Shown: in pieces, positions 1-8,762 of the stretch
Numbering within the stretch: position 1 is the stretch's first letter
Layout: every line of letters begins with the position of its first letter
From: an uncultured Oscillospiraceae bacterium
GTDB taxonomy: Bacteria > Bacillota > Clostridia > Oscillospirales > Ruminococcaceae
DNA length: 59,327 bases
Direction: 5' to 3'
Assembly: GCA_910586535.1 (NCBI GenBank)
Contig: CAJUHS010000015.1
Span: forward strand, 1 to 59,327
Position numbers and translations under genes: made by a program
Notes under the pieces: generated by a model
Databases searched by the model: none
Seen by the model: only the letters and a program-made list of their open reading frames with translations
What the model was told of the DNA's origin: nothing

Positions 1-64
1 CCGCAGGCTTATCCTGCCACGGGATATTGGGGAGCGATACTCCGTTTAATACTTTAACTTTCAT
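1..64 (-). CDS. GH130-like mannoside phosphorylase, N-terminal fragment
   Basis: Only the first 21 codons lie in the window; the gene runs off the left edge. The peptide begins MKVKVLNGVSLPNIPWQDKP, and the LPNIPWQ-x-P pattern is typical of the start of GH130 enzymes, which phosphorolyse beta-mannosides such as mannobiose, mannosylglucose and mannooligosaccharides in the cytoplasm. An AAAGGA ribosome binding site precedes the ATG at 64-62, and the gene follows the ABC permease gene by 19 bases, so it is probably the next gene of the importer operon. If right, it predicts that the importer carries mannosides. The call rests on one short motif; another glycosidase family is possible. Confidence 0.55.
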   Translation of the reverse strand, partial: MKVKVLNGVSLPNIPWQDKPA

Positions 65-83
65 AATGATATTCCTTTCAAAA

Positions 84-974
84 TTATTCTTTTACCGAAC
101 CGTTTACAAGACCCGCATATATCTGCTTCTGGAGCGAAATAAAGATGACAAGAGTAGGGATTATACAGATAACGATACCCGCGAAGATGATCTCCCACTT
201 TGCGCCATAGGGTCCCATAAACCTATAGAGAGACGTGGATACAACCGACAGCTCGTCGCTGGGCATATAAAGCTGAGGAGTATAGAAATCGTTGTAAATG
301 CCTATAACTTTAATTATTAGTACCGTTGCGATAGCGGGTTTCAGAAGCGGCAGGATTATTCTGAAATAAACAGTAAAGTAATTTGCCCCGTCCATGATAG
401 CGCTTTCGTCAAGAGATGTGGAAATATTATCTAAAAACTGCATGAAGATATAAATGGAAATTATATCCGTACCAACGTAAAGAATAATAGGCGCAGCCAT
501 TGTTCCCACAAGATGGAAGCCGTTCATGATACGGTAAACCGTTACCTGCATTGAAATTGCGGGGAAAAGCGTAGCCAGCAGGAACGCCGCCTTCAAAACC
601 TTTCCAAACAGAGTCTTGAAACGCTGAAGGACATAAGCGGTCATTGTACCGGTTATAATTGTTCCGGTACAGGAAATAAGAATTATTATTGCCGTATTTT
701 TAAGACCAAGCAGTACTTTTCCGTCTATAAACGCCGTTTTGTAGTTAGACCATTCAAATGCTGTGGGCAGCGCAAAAACGTTGGAGGAAAGAAACTCCGT
801 GTTGTTTTTGAGTGAACCGAGGAAAACCACTATCAGCGGTACAAAAACTATCAGACAGGCAATAACCAGCACCGCATATTTAAGGAATGTAAACAGACCG
901 CGCTTGAACCTTGCGCCTTTGGAACTTCCGTCGTCGCCGACGTCATAGCTGAAATTAGCTCCGAAACCGTCCAT
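84..974 (-). CDS. Carbohydrate ABC transporter permease, MalG type
   Basis: Inner-membrane permease of a CUT1-family sugar importer, 296 residues. It has about six membrane segments (first near residues 30-50) and the EAA loop near the middle (DESAIMDGANYFTVYFRIILP), which docks with the ATPase. It ends in GLVNGSVKE, typical of MalG-type subunits. The start at 974 is chosen over an upstream in-frame ATG because AAGGAGGAG lies just before it and because it follows the previous gene's TAG by one base. It pairs with the upstream MalF-type permease and binding protein. No ATPase gene is in the operon here, as is usual where a shared MsmX-type ATPase serves several importers. Confidence 0.9.
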   Translation of the reverse strand: MDGFGANFSYDVGDDGSSKGARFKRGLFTFLKYAVLVIACLIVFVPLIVVFLGSLKNNTEFLSSNVFALPTAFEWSNYKTAFIDGKVLLGLKNTAIIILISCTGTIITGTMTAYVLQRFKTLFGKVLKAAFLLATLFPAISMQVTVYRIMNGFHLVGTMAAPIILYVGTDIISIYIFMQFLDNISTSLDESAIMDGANYFTVYFRIILPLLKPAIATVLIIKVIGIYNDFYTPQLYMPSDELSVVSTSLYRFMGPYGAKWEIIFAGIVICIIPTLVIFISLQKQIYAGLVNGSVKE

Positions 975-975
975 G

Positions 976-1905
976 CTACTTCTCCTCCTTAAATACAAGC
1001 TTCTGAATTATAGTTACCACGACTATGATAAGGAACAGCACCACAGCCATTGCCGATGCAAGCCCGACTTTTTGGAACTTGAACGCCGTTTCCGTAGTCT
1101 GGATAACAAAAGTGCTTGAACCGATACGTCCGCCTGTAATGATAAATGGTATCTCGTAAACGCTGATAGCTCCCTTTACGGCGAGTATCATCTGCAAAAG
1201 GATTATAGGACGGATACTGGGTGCAATGATGTATTTGAACACCTGGAAACGGTTTGCTCCGTCAAGCTCAGCCGCTTCGTAAATGTCGGGTGATACCGAC
1301 TGGATGGCTCCGATAAACATTACAAGATCGAAACCTATATATCTCCATATGGAAACAAATACCAAGCAAATATTTACCAGTCCCTCAGTAGAGAGAAATT
1401 TTATCGGTTCTCCGCCGAACAGGGCTATAATAGAGTTGAGAGTACCGTCGGTATTTGTAACTCCGTCGCCCTTCTGGAAGAATCTTCTGAAAATAAGAGC
1501 TACGGCAACCGTATTTATCATGTACGGGAAAAACAGTACGCCCTTAAAAAAGTTGGAAAAGCGTATTTTGGAACAAAGTATCGTTGCTAAAAACAGCGCA
1601 AGCGCAAGCTGTATAAACGAACCCGCAAGATAGTACAGGCTGTTTTTGAAAGCGGCAAAATATTCGGGAGTTGTAAAAACAGTCTTGTAATTTTTTAAAC
1701 CTACAAACGTGACGTTCACACCGAACTGGTCGCGCTCTTCAAAGCTGTATCCTATCATGTTCGCAGCGGGAATATAGGTGAAAATTACAAGCAGCACAGT
1801 TGGTATCAGCAGGAAAAGAAAAACCGTAAGCATTTTATTCCAATATGATCTGCCTAACTTGTTGTTTTGTTCAATGCCGTTGGACATACTCAGTTTTTTT
1901 GCCAT
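976..1905 (-). CDS. Carbohydrate ABC transporter permease, MalF type
   Basis: Inner-membrane permease of a CUT1 sugar importer, 309 residues. A cytoplasmic N-terminal tail of about 25 residues is followed by roughly six membrane helices (first near 28-50) and the EAA loop around EAAELDGANRFQVFKYIIAP. It should form a heterodimer with the MalG-type subunit encoded one base downstream. It lies about 200 bases after the binding-protein gene, and that gap holds three stem-loops. The sugar cannot be read from the permease alone; the GH130-like gene downstream suggests beta-mannosides. Confidence 0.9.
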   Translation of the reverse strand: MAKKLSMSNGIEQNNKLGRSYWNKMLTVFLFLLIPTVLLVIFTYIPAANMIGYSFEERDQFGVNVTFVGLKNYKTVFTTPEYFAAFKNSLYYLAGSFIQLALALFLATILCSKIRFSNFFKGVLFFPYMINTVAVALIFRRFFQKGDGVTNTDGTLNSIIALFGGEPIKFLSTEGLVNICLVFVSIWRYIGFDLVMFIGAIQSVSPDIYEAAELDGANRFQVFKYIIAPSIRPIILLQMILAVKGAISVYEIPFIITGGRIGSSTFVIQTTETAFKFQKVGLASAMAVVLFLIIVVVTIIQKLVFKEEK

Positions 1906-1947
1906 GTTATCACTTCTTTCATGAGACTGAAGTTATGCCTATGAGTT

Positions 1948-2047
1948 GCGGACGCACATTTTATATGCGTCCGCACTACATAAGGAGAAAAAGGTGAGAT
2001 TCCCGGACGATACCGGGAGTCGTGTAAGTCCAGGCAGGACTTACACG
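1948..2047 (-). promoter_or_regulatory. Three consecutive stem-loops between binding protein and permease genes
   Basis: Three perfect inverted repeats sit one after another: arms 1948-1956/1966-1974 (9 bp), 2001-2006/2013-2018 (6 bp) and 2021-2031/2037-2047 (11 bp, five-base loop). None is followed by a clear U-run on the minus strand, so they look less like a strong terminator than like mRNA-stabilising or partial-termination structures. In many sugar ABC operons such structures keep the binding protein in excess over the permeases. Confidence 0.6.
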
Positions 2048-2102
2048 AAAATATGAAGAAATATATGAGAGAGAGTAATGGGTTTATCTTGATTTAAACG
2101 GA

Positions 2103-3518
2103 TCAGCCGAGAATTTCGTCTCTGGTGGCGTTCCATCTGCTGTTTACGTCAGCGCAGATATTGTCGTATTCTTCTCTGCCCTTTCCATCGAAAGCAGCTT
2201 CAGCCATTCTGAACTTGAAGTTTGTGGAAGCGTCGCCCCAAGGGTCAACCTCGGAGGTCTTTGCGATATCGTCAAATTTACCGATAAGGTTCTCGGGTGT
2301 GGGAGCTTCTACAAACAGCTCAACGCCCAGCTCGTCAAAGGAAGAAAGCGTCTCAGGCATGGGAGCGCCCTTGAGTCCGGATATCTCGCCCTCGTTCTGA
2401 GCAAAGCCGGAATCGGAGCAGAACCACTCAACATATGCCTTTGCAGCGTCGAGGTTTGCAGAGTTCTTATTTGCGCTCATCATATAGTCGTTGGAAGATA
2501 CAGAGTAAATCTTGCCGTCAATGCTGTTGGGGAAAGGCATATAGCCGATATCGGCAGGATCTGCTCCGACCTGTGTTGCAGCCTCCTGGAACTGGCTGAT
2601 AGCCCATGAGCCCATTACCATTGTACCGATCTTGCCCTGTGCCATTGCAGGCTTACAGCCTTCCCAGTCGGTAGTCATGGGGTCTTCCTCATGGAGAGTG
2701 GGATCGGCGTAAATGTCAAACATTGTGCCGTAAACAGCGTCGTAAGGACTTCCTGCTGAGAACAGATCCTCCTTATCGGTGAGAAGTCTCTGGTTGATGT
2801 AGGAGGGGTCTCCGGAAGCGCCTACTACGAGGGATTGCCACTGAACGATAGTCCAGCCAGCATTGTAGTTTGTATAGTAAGGAATAGCCTCTGTGTTGTC
2901 TCTGATCTTGCCGAGGCACTCAATAAATTCCGCCGTAGTCTTGGGAAGCTCTGTGATTCCGGCGTCAGCCCATACCTTTTTATTATAAAGAATACCGGAA
3001 GCGGTGCCGCCTGTGGGAAGTGCGTAAACCTGTCCGTCAACGCTGTAATTTTCAAGCCAGTAGTATTTGGGGGAAAGCTCGTCGTAGCTTCCGAAAGAAG
3101 CAAAGAAATTGGGCAGGTCAGACTGCTTCAGAGCCTGGGGAGTCATAACAACATCGCCGTATGAGTCGGACTGCATCATTGTAGCAATATCGTCAGCATA
3201 GTTTGTAAAGGACTGGTACTCTACCTTAACGTCGGGATAAATAGCGTTAAAGCCTTCCGTAAGCTTAGTCATCGTACCGTCCTGATCGCGGTCTGTACGG
3301 TGGTGAAGAACCTTGATAGTACCGCTGAGACCGGAAGCTGATCCTGTATCTCCTGCGCCGTCATCAGCAGCTGCGCTTGTTGTATCTCCTGCCGCGCTTG
3401 CAGTAGTATCATCGGAAGCGGCTCCGTCGTCATTTCCGCTGGAACAAGCAGTAAATACAGTACCTGTCATTGCCAGAGCTGCGATCATAGCAGCCGCCTT
3501 TTTGAACTTTGTGTTCAT
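2103..3518 (-). CDS. Extracellular sugar-binding lipoprotein (SBP family 1)
   Basis: Substrate-binding component of the CUT1 importer, 471 residues. The start is placed at 3518 because TGGAGG lies eight bases upstream; an earlier in-frame ATG overlaps that site. A signal peptide with lipobox (VFTACSSG) gives a lipid-anchored protein, followed by a low-complexity Ala/Asp/Thr/Ser linker of about 40 residues and then the binding fold starting near GTIKVLHHRTDRDQDG. The C-terminal region (SSNDYMMSANKNS, then AKAYVEWFCSD) is typical of family 1 binding proteins. First gene of the operon with the two permeases; transcription probably starts in the AT-rich gap shared with the divergent LacI gene. 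Confidence 0.9.
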   Translation of the reverse strand: MNTKFKKAAAMIAALAMTGTVFTACSSGNDDGAASDDTTASAAGDTTSAAADDGAGDTGSASGLSGTIKVLHHRTDRDQDGTMTKLTEGFNAIYPDVKVEYQSFTNYADDIATMMQSDSYGDVVMTPQALKQSDLPNFFASFGSYDELSPKYYWLENYSVDGQVYALPTGGTASGILYNKKVWADAGITELPKTTAEFIECLGKIRDNTEAIPYYTNYNAGWTIVQWQSLVVGASGDPSYINQRLLTDKEDLFSAGSPYDAVYGTMFDIYADPTLHEEDPMTTDWEGCKPAMAQGKIGTMVMGSWAISQFQEAATQVGADPADIGYMPFPNSIDGKIYSVSSNDYMMSANKNSANLDAAKAYVEWFCSDSGFAQNEGEISGLKGAPMPETLSSFDELGVELFVEAPTPENLIGKFDDIAKTSEVDPWGDASTNFKFRMAEAAFDGKGREEYDNICADVNSRWNATRDEILG

Positions 3519-4021
3519 AAATAAAACCTCCAAATGTTTAATTTGATTTTTGCTTTTTGATTAACTGTTTTGTTAATAGTTTTTCCAAACTTATATTGTA
3601 AATTCATTATATTTTTTATTTTCCCATAAGTCAATAGCAGCTTAAAATAGCGGCATATTTTACAGTATATTTTTGTTAGCTTTGTAAATACTGCACAAAA
3701 ACATAAACCGACATTTTCTTGATTGTGCATATTTAATAGTTTCATTTCTTATTATTAAATTATTTTAGTATATTATGCAGTTGTTTTAAAAATTCTTTTA
3801 TAAAGATAAATCGTTTTCAATTTTCAGTTAATGTTTAATTAATAAATACAAAATATAATATTAAGAATTAAAAACTAAATTAACTTAACAGCTAAGCTAA
3901 CGTAAACCTTTAACTAAAATTTATTAGCTAAATAATTATTAAAAAATTAAGCTTAAAAAGCCTTGAAAATATTAAATATATATGTTAATATTATACTATA
4001 TTATAAACGGAGGTCAAACGC
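3519..4021. promoter_or_regulatory. AT-rich divergent promoter region, importer operon / LacI gene
   Basis: About 500 bases of very AT-rich DNA without a gene, between the divergently transcribed binding-protein gene and the lacI-type gene. For the rightward gene a reasonable promoter is TTGAAA (3963-3968), a 17-base spacer and TAATAT (3986-3991). The stretch around 3888-3901 contains AGCTAAGCT, a short palindrome that could be part of a LacI-type operator, but I cannot fix an operator with confidence. No leftward promoter stands out uniquely because of the AT richness. Confidence 0.45.
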
Positions 4022-5044
4022 GTGGGCAAAAAGGTTACAATGCGAGATATTGCCGAAAAGCTCGGGATAAGCGTTGTTTCTGTCTCAAAGGCTTTTTCGG
4101 GGCAAAGCGGCGTCAGCAGTGAGCTAAGACAGAAAATTATAAAAACCGCCGATATAATGGGATACCGATACGGCGAGGAAACTCCCAAAAAGAAAAGTCA
4201 CAGCGGAAACATTGGCGTAATCGTCGCTGAAAGATATATGTCCGACAATTCGTTCTACTTTAAGTTTATCCGCGGGATATCGACAAAATTACAGCAAAAG
4301 AAAAATTACGCTTTTTTTCACACCCTTACCCCCTACAGCGAGGAAAAAGTCATAATCCCCGATATTTTTATCCGCCAGAAAATTGACGGAATAATAATTC
4401 TCGGACAGGTCTCCGACAAATACATAAAGGCTGTAAGGAACACAAAGACCCCTGTGATATTTCTTGACTTCTACAACCAGCTCACCTCAGAGTGCTGCGT
4501 TGTATGCAACAATTTTTACGCAAGCTATGAAATAACCAATTACCTCATAAACAACGGCCACCGAAGCATAGCCTTTGTCGGAAACATTCACTCCACAAGC
4601 AGTATTCAGGACAGATATCTCGGCTATGCCAAATCGCTTATTGAAAACAATATCCGCCTAAGCGACTATTTTCTTATAAGCGACCGCGACACCGAAACCG
4701 GAGAGCTTATCCAGCCGCAGCTACCTGCTGTAATGCCCACCGCCTTTGTCTGCAACTGCGACGAAGTGGCTGCAAAGCTTATTGCCCAGCTCAACCTCAG
4801 CGGCTACCGCGTTCCCGAAGACATATCTGTTACAGGCTTCGATAATTCGGTATACAGCAGTATAAGTACTCCAAATATTACTACATTTGAGGTAAATACC
4901 GATCAAATGGCTTCTATAGCTGTGGACGAACTTCTGTCAAAAATAAAAACTCCCAACAAGGAGACCGGAATGATCCAGGTCAAAGGAAAAATAGTCTACA
5001 AGGACTCCGTAGCTTCTCTGAACTATGCCGCCGAAACAAAATAG
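4022..5044 (+). CDS. LacI/GalR-family transcriptional regulator
   Basis: 340-residue repressor. The N-terminal HTH (TMRDIAEKLGISVVSVSKAF, residues about 6-25) and hinge helix are followed by a periplasmic-binding-protein-like effector domain (GNIGVIVAERYM from about residue 62; FVGNIHSTSSIQDRYLGY near the middle; DISVTGFDNSVYSS near residue 265). The start codon is GTG at 4022, preceded by GGAGG. It is divergent from the sugar importer operon, so it most likely represses that operon and is induced by an imported sugar. Length and domain order are normal for the family. Confidence 0.92.
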   Translation: MGKKVTMRDIAEKLGISVVSVSKAFSGQSGVSSELRQKIIKTADIMGYRYGEETPKKKSHSGNIGVIVAERYMSDNSFYFKFIRGISTKLQQKKNYAFFHTLTPYSEEKVIIPDIFIRQKIDGIIILGQVSDKYIKAVRNTKTPVIFLDFYNQLTSECCVVCNNFYASYEITNYLINNGHRSIAFVGNIHSTSSIQDRYLGYAKSLIENNIRLSDYFLISDRDTETGELIQPQLPAVMPTAFVCNCDEVAAKLIAQLNLSGYRVPEDISVTGFDNSVYSSISTPNITTFEVNTDQMASIAVDELLSKIKTPNKETGMIQVKGKIVYKDSVASLNYAAETK

Positions 5045-5055
5045 CATAATAAAAC

Positions 5056-5093
5056 GCCCGAACGTCTGCAAAACCAACGTTCGGGCATTTTTT
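5056..5093. terminator. Bidirectional terminator between lacI-type and yesL-type genes
   Basis: A 10-bp perfect stem (5056-5065 with 5077-5086), preceded by an A-run and followed by a T-run, serves both convergent genes. Confidence 0.88.
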
Positions 5094-5754
5094 ATTCAGT
5101 TCCGTCCTTGTCGGAAAAGTCCTCCTTGCCGGAGACCGTACCTGGTATCTTTTCAAGCTCGCGGAAAATTATAGAAGCAAAGCTGCACACGGTAAGGTTG
5201 ATAAAAGCGGGTCCCGCTACAATAAGAAGTATCAGCGTTTTGCGTGACCAGAACATTACCGCCGTTTCAAACGCCACAACTATCACCAGCAGCAGCGACC
5301 TCAGAAAATATCTCATGCTTATTCTGAACGAATTTTTCAGGCAGTTAAACACCGTATTTTCATACCGCGCCAACAGCGGAAAAACATACAGCAATGAGAA
5401 TGTGAACACATATGCCGCAATAATGCCTGTTATCAGGAACAGCAGCGAGTTTTCCTCCACAGCGCTGAAAAGCTGAAAGTCAATCCAAACTACCCACAAA
5501 CATAGTGCGGAAATGAACGACATGGGTATCCCCTGCCTGAGATTGTCTCTAAAGGCTTTAAAAAAATCACGGCCGATGTAACCCTCCTGACCGTCTGCGA
5601 TCTTCAGCGAAACTGCAGAAGCCGCGATAGTCGCCGCACCTACCGTCACTAATGGCAGACTGCACAGTATCCACAAAAGATTAAGCTTTACCATATCCGT
5701 AAGTCTGCACATGAATCTGTACAGCTTGCTGTCGGGACTGAAAAAACCCGCCAT
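5092..5754 (-). CDS. DUF624 / YesL-family membrane protein
   Basis: 220-residue integral membrane protein with about five hydrophobic segments. The start MAGFFSPDSKLYRFMCRLTD is characteristic of the YesL/DUF624 family. Members accompany LplABC/YtcQP-type sugar importers in Firmicutes, but their biochemical role is not established. The start at 5754 is used because an AAAGGA site lies before it; an upstream in-frame ATG overlaps that site. It is the last gene of the second importer operon, separated from the binding protein by a stem-loop at 5782-5805. Confidence 0.85.
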   Translation of the reverse strand: MAGFFSPDSKLYRFMCRLTDMVKLNLLWILCSLPLVTVGAATIAASAVSLKIADGQEGYIGRDFFKAFRDNLRQGIPMSFISALCLWVVWIDFQLFSAVEENSLLFLITGIIAAYVFTFSLLYVFPLLARYENTVFNCLKNSFRISMRYFLRSLLLVIVVAFETAVMFWSRKTLILLIVAGPAFINLTVCSFASIIFRELEKIPGTVSGKEDFSDKDGTE

Positions 5755-5781
5755 AAACAATTTTCCTTTCAAGAAAAACAG

Positions 5782-5805
5782 GCGCGGCTCGGATTCAAGC
5801 CGCGC
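5782..5805 (-). promoter_or_regulatory. Stem-loop between binding protein and YesL genes
   Basis: GC-rich perfect 8-bp inverted repeat (5782-5789 with 5798-5805) in the 71-base gap after the binding-protein gene. There is no U-run, so it more likely stabilises the upstream mRNA or causes partial termination. Confidence 0.5.
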
Positions 5806-5825
5806 ACCGTAATATTAATCTAAAA

Positions 5826-7697
5826 TCAGCCGTTTCTTACAGCGTCGTCAAGAGCCTTTCTCTTTTCTGCCTCGCCGAGAGAGTATGCCTTGCACTCGCC
5901 GTTGGGGTCGTACTCATTGCACTTCTGAATCATATCGGCAACGATCTTGTCATACTCTTCATCTGTCTTGGCGTAAATAGCCTGCCATGAAGAAGTGGTT
6001 ACCTGCTTTGTTACCTGCTTCCAGATAACCTTAAGCTCGTCTGACTGAGAAGCAATGCTGAAAGAAGTACCCAGCAGAACCTTATAGTCGCGGGAATTCA
6101 TGTATTCCTGAGTGTTATAGGCGTTGCTGAATTCTCTCCAGTCGTTGAGGATATCATAGTTCAGACTTGCGCGGCGGCTTACCCAGTTTTCGCAGTTATA
6201 GGTATCGTTTGTGGACTCGGGGTTTCTTGCGTCTCTTGACCATGTGTTGTTGTTCGCCTGGAAAGTACCCTCGTTAAAGGATGCTCCGCCCCATTCGTCG
6301 GGCATCATAGTACCCTTTCTGTCCTTATAGGCTGTCTCGCCCAACTCGGTAAAGCAGGTGTTGCCCTCGTCGTCGTAGTACCAGCAGACATCCTTGGGGC
6401 CATACCAGTATGTAAGGTAGCCTTCGGGAGTACTCAGATAGTTTATGATAGCCATGCAAAGCTCGGGATATTCGGTGTTTGCGCCGATAGCCCAGATTCT
6501 GTTGCCGCCCAGTACGTTCATACCGGCGCAGATAGGAGTAGCGTCGTCGGGCATGAGAGGATACATTGCCTTGCCTTCGTTGAGGTGCTCCTCACTGTTG
6601 TAGAGCTGAGAACCAGCATAGTCGAAGATAGAGAAGAATGTACCGCCGACCTTTACCTTTTCGGACATCTCAGCATAAGTCTGCGTCATGGAGTCTGGAT
6701 CGATAAGTCCCGCCTGATAAAGCTTGTTGAAGAATTTAAGGCTTTGCAGGTAGGGGCTTCCCTCGTCAAGAGCGTAATAGTACTCGCCGTTGTCGGGGTT
6801 GTAGTGACCGAGACCCATGTCTCCCTCATAGCCCCAGTAGCAGGTGGCGAAGCTCTTTATGTACATTACCATATCGCCGTCCCAGTCAGGCCAGAGGGAA
6901 ACCGCATAGGTCTCGCCGCCAAGCTCGTCGGTAGGACATATTTCTTTCATCTTCACCATAAGATCGAAAAACTCGTCGATATTCTTTACGGACGGGTATT
7001 CAAGCTGCTTGTAGAGATCCCAGCGAACGTCCATTGTGTATATGAACGCCTCGTGCTCCTCAATACTGGAAGCAACGTTATGACCGAAACCGCGGACAAC
7101 ATGGTTCCCGTCAGCGGTCTCGCTGAGGTTAGCGTTGTTTTCAAGCGCCTGAGCCATGTTCGCCTTAATATAGCCGCCGTAATTGTCAAGCAGATCATCG
7201 TCGTTCCAGTCGTAGAGCATACCCTCTTTTACCGCGCGGTCGTAATCTCCGCCGGCGCCTATGATAACAATATCTCCCAGATTGCCGGATTCCATACGAG
7301 TATCGAGCATTCCGTCGGTATTGGGAATAATGTTCAGCTCAACGTTGAATTCTCTCTTCATTACTTCGCCGAACCAGCCCGCCTGAATACCGTTGTAGTT
7401 TGCAAGCGTACTGAAAACGTTCAGAGTTATAGGCTCGTCTCCGTAAAGCTCTGCGAACTCGGCTTTCAGGTCTCTTTCCTCAGCGGCGGCAGTGGTCTCG
7501 CTTCCCTCGGAATCTCCCGTACCGGCAGAATCTCCGCCGTCATCGGTGTTTCCTGCGTCGGCAGTATCACCGCCTGCGTTTGAAGCAGTGGTTACAGAAA
7601 CGTCCGTGGGAGCCTGGACTTCGGAATTTCCGCAGCCTGCAAGAGTTCCCATCAATGCGAGGGACATAACCCCCGCAAGAAATCTTTTGGTTTTCAT
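5826..7697 (-). CDS. Large extracellular solute-binding lipoprotein (LplA/YtcQ type)
   Basis: 623-residue binding protein of a complex-oligosaccharide ABC importer. It has a signal peptide with lipobox (LMGTLAGCGN, Cys near residue 22), a low-complexity Thr/Ala/Gly/Asp linker of about 50 residues, then the binding fold starting with EPITLNVFSTLANYNG. At over 600 residues it fits the LplA/YtcQ branch rather than the shorter MalE-type proteins. The start at 7697 is chosen because AGGAGG lies just upstream. The partners are the two permeases upstream (YtcP- and LplB-type) and the YesL-type protein downstream. In related systems the cargo is a plant-wall oligosaccharide; nothing here fixes the sugar. 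Confidence 0.88.
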   Translation of the reverse strand: MKTKRFLAGVMSLALMGTLAGCGNSEVQAPTDVSVTTASNAGGDTADAGNTDDGGDSAGTGDSEGSETTAAAEERDLKAEFAELYGDEPITLNVFSTLANYNGIQAGWFGEVMKREFNVELNIIPNTDGMLDTRMESGNLGDIVIIGAGGDYDRAVKEGMLYDWNDDDLLDNYGGYIKANMAQALENNANLSETADGNHVVRGFGHNVASSIEEHEAFIYTMDVRWDLYKQLEYPSVKNIDEFFDLMVKMKEICPTDELGGETYAVSLWPDWDGDMVMYIKSFATCYWGYEGDMGLGHYNPDNGEYYYALDEGSPYLQSLKFFNKLYQAGLIDPDSMTQTYAEMSEKVKVGGTFFSIFDYAGSQLYNSEEHLNEGKAMYPLMPDDATPICAGMNVLGGNRIWAIGANTEYPELCMAIINYLSTPEGYLTYWYGPKDVCWYYDDEGNTCFTELGETAYKDRKGTMMPDEWGGASFNEGTFQANNNTWSRDARNPESTNDTYNCENWVSRRASLNYDILNDWREFSNAYNTQEYMNSRDYKVLLGTSFSIASQSDELKVIWKQVTKQVTTSSWQAIYAKTDEEYDKIVADMIQKCNEYDPNGECKAYSLGEAEKRKALDDAVRNG

Positions 7698-7781
7698 ACA
7701 GTTCCTCCTAAATTTTTTAAACATGACATACTGTTGTCCTGTTATGCATGGTATAGTAAGAATACAGAGCGGCAGACCGCA

Positions 7782-8750
7782 TCATCCTTTAACCGCACCC
7801 AGCATAAGACCCTTTTCAAAGTACCTCTGCATAAAGGGATACACGCACAAAATCGGTATTATCGTAACCATTGAAATGGTGTACTGGATAATTTTAGTAT
7901 TCATTTGTCCTGCAATGGCTGTGGTGTCGGCGCTGCTTATACCGCTTTGAACCATAGCGCTAATGTTTGAGCTTTTTCGCAGATATATGTACAGCCTGTG
8001 CTGAAGCGTGAAAAGCTCCGGCGAATTGGCGTTCAGGATCAGCGAATCCTGGAAAGAGTTCCAGTGACCAACCGCGCCGAATATGGCGATAGTTGCAAGT
8101 ATTGGCTTGCTCAGAGGCCATATTATTCTGCGGAAAATCGTCCAGTAGCTCGCACCGTCCATGTAGGCGCTTTCCTCGATCTCGGCGGGAATGGACTCAA
8201 TATAGGTCTTTACAAGGATAATGTTGTAAGGCGAAACGATACCCGGAATAATGTACGCCGCAAAGGTGTCGGTAAGACCCAGCGTGGACATATTCAGGTA
8301 CCATGGGATAAGTCCCGCGTTGAAGTACATGGTGATAACAAGAAAACGGTACCAGAACTGCCTGTGCCACATTTCCTTTTTGGTAACAAGATATCCTGCA
8401 AGCGCGGAAACAAATACCATGAGAGCAGTACCGATAAAAGTCCTGAGGAAAGTTACCAAAACAGAAGTCCACAGGTCGTTTACCTTGCCCATCTGGATAT
8501 AGTTTGAAATAGTCAACCCCTTGGGCAAAAGGGTGATAGCGCCCTTTGTAACCAGCTCGTTATCAGAAATAGTGTTGATAAACAGGTAGTAGAACGGGAA
8601 AATACAGCTGATAGTAAATACAATAAAGAAAGCATAGTTGACAATATTAAATACAATGTCCCCGGGAGTCAGCTTAATGTGTGTGGTATGCTCCTTGAAA
8701 TATTTTTTCTCCTCACGCTTTTGCTTGTGATTAAGCTTTATATCACTCAT
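7782..8750 (-). CDS. Carbohydrate ABC transporter permease, YtcP/LplC type
   Basis: 322-residue MalG-like permease. A charged N-terminal tail of about 30 residues precedes six predicted membrane helices. The EAA loop appears as EIEESAYMDGASYWTIFRRI and the C-terminus is FEKGLMLGAVKG, both typical of YtcP/LplC subunits. It is separated by 12 bases from the LplB-type gene and followed by the large binding-protein gene, giving the order permease, permease, binding protein, YesL. Confidence 0.92.
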   Translation of the reverse strand: MSDIKLNHKQKREEKKYFKEHTTHIKLTPGDIVFNIVNYAFFIVFTISCIFPFYYLFINTISDNELVTKGAITLLPKGLTISNYIQMGKVNDLWTSVLVTFLRTFIGTALMVFVSALAGYLVTKKEMWHRQFWYRFLVITMYFNAGLIPWYLNMSTLGLTDTFAAYIIPGIVSPYNIILVKTYIESIPAEIEESAYMDGASYWTIFRRIIWPLSKPILATIAIFGAVGHWNSFQDSLILNANSPELFTLQHRLYIYLRKSSNISAMVQSGISSADTTAIAGQMNTKIIQYTISMVTIIPILCVYPFMQRYFEKGLMLGAVKG

Positions 8751-8762
8751 TCCGCCGCCTCC

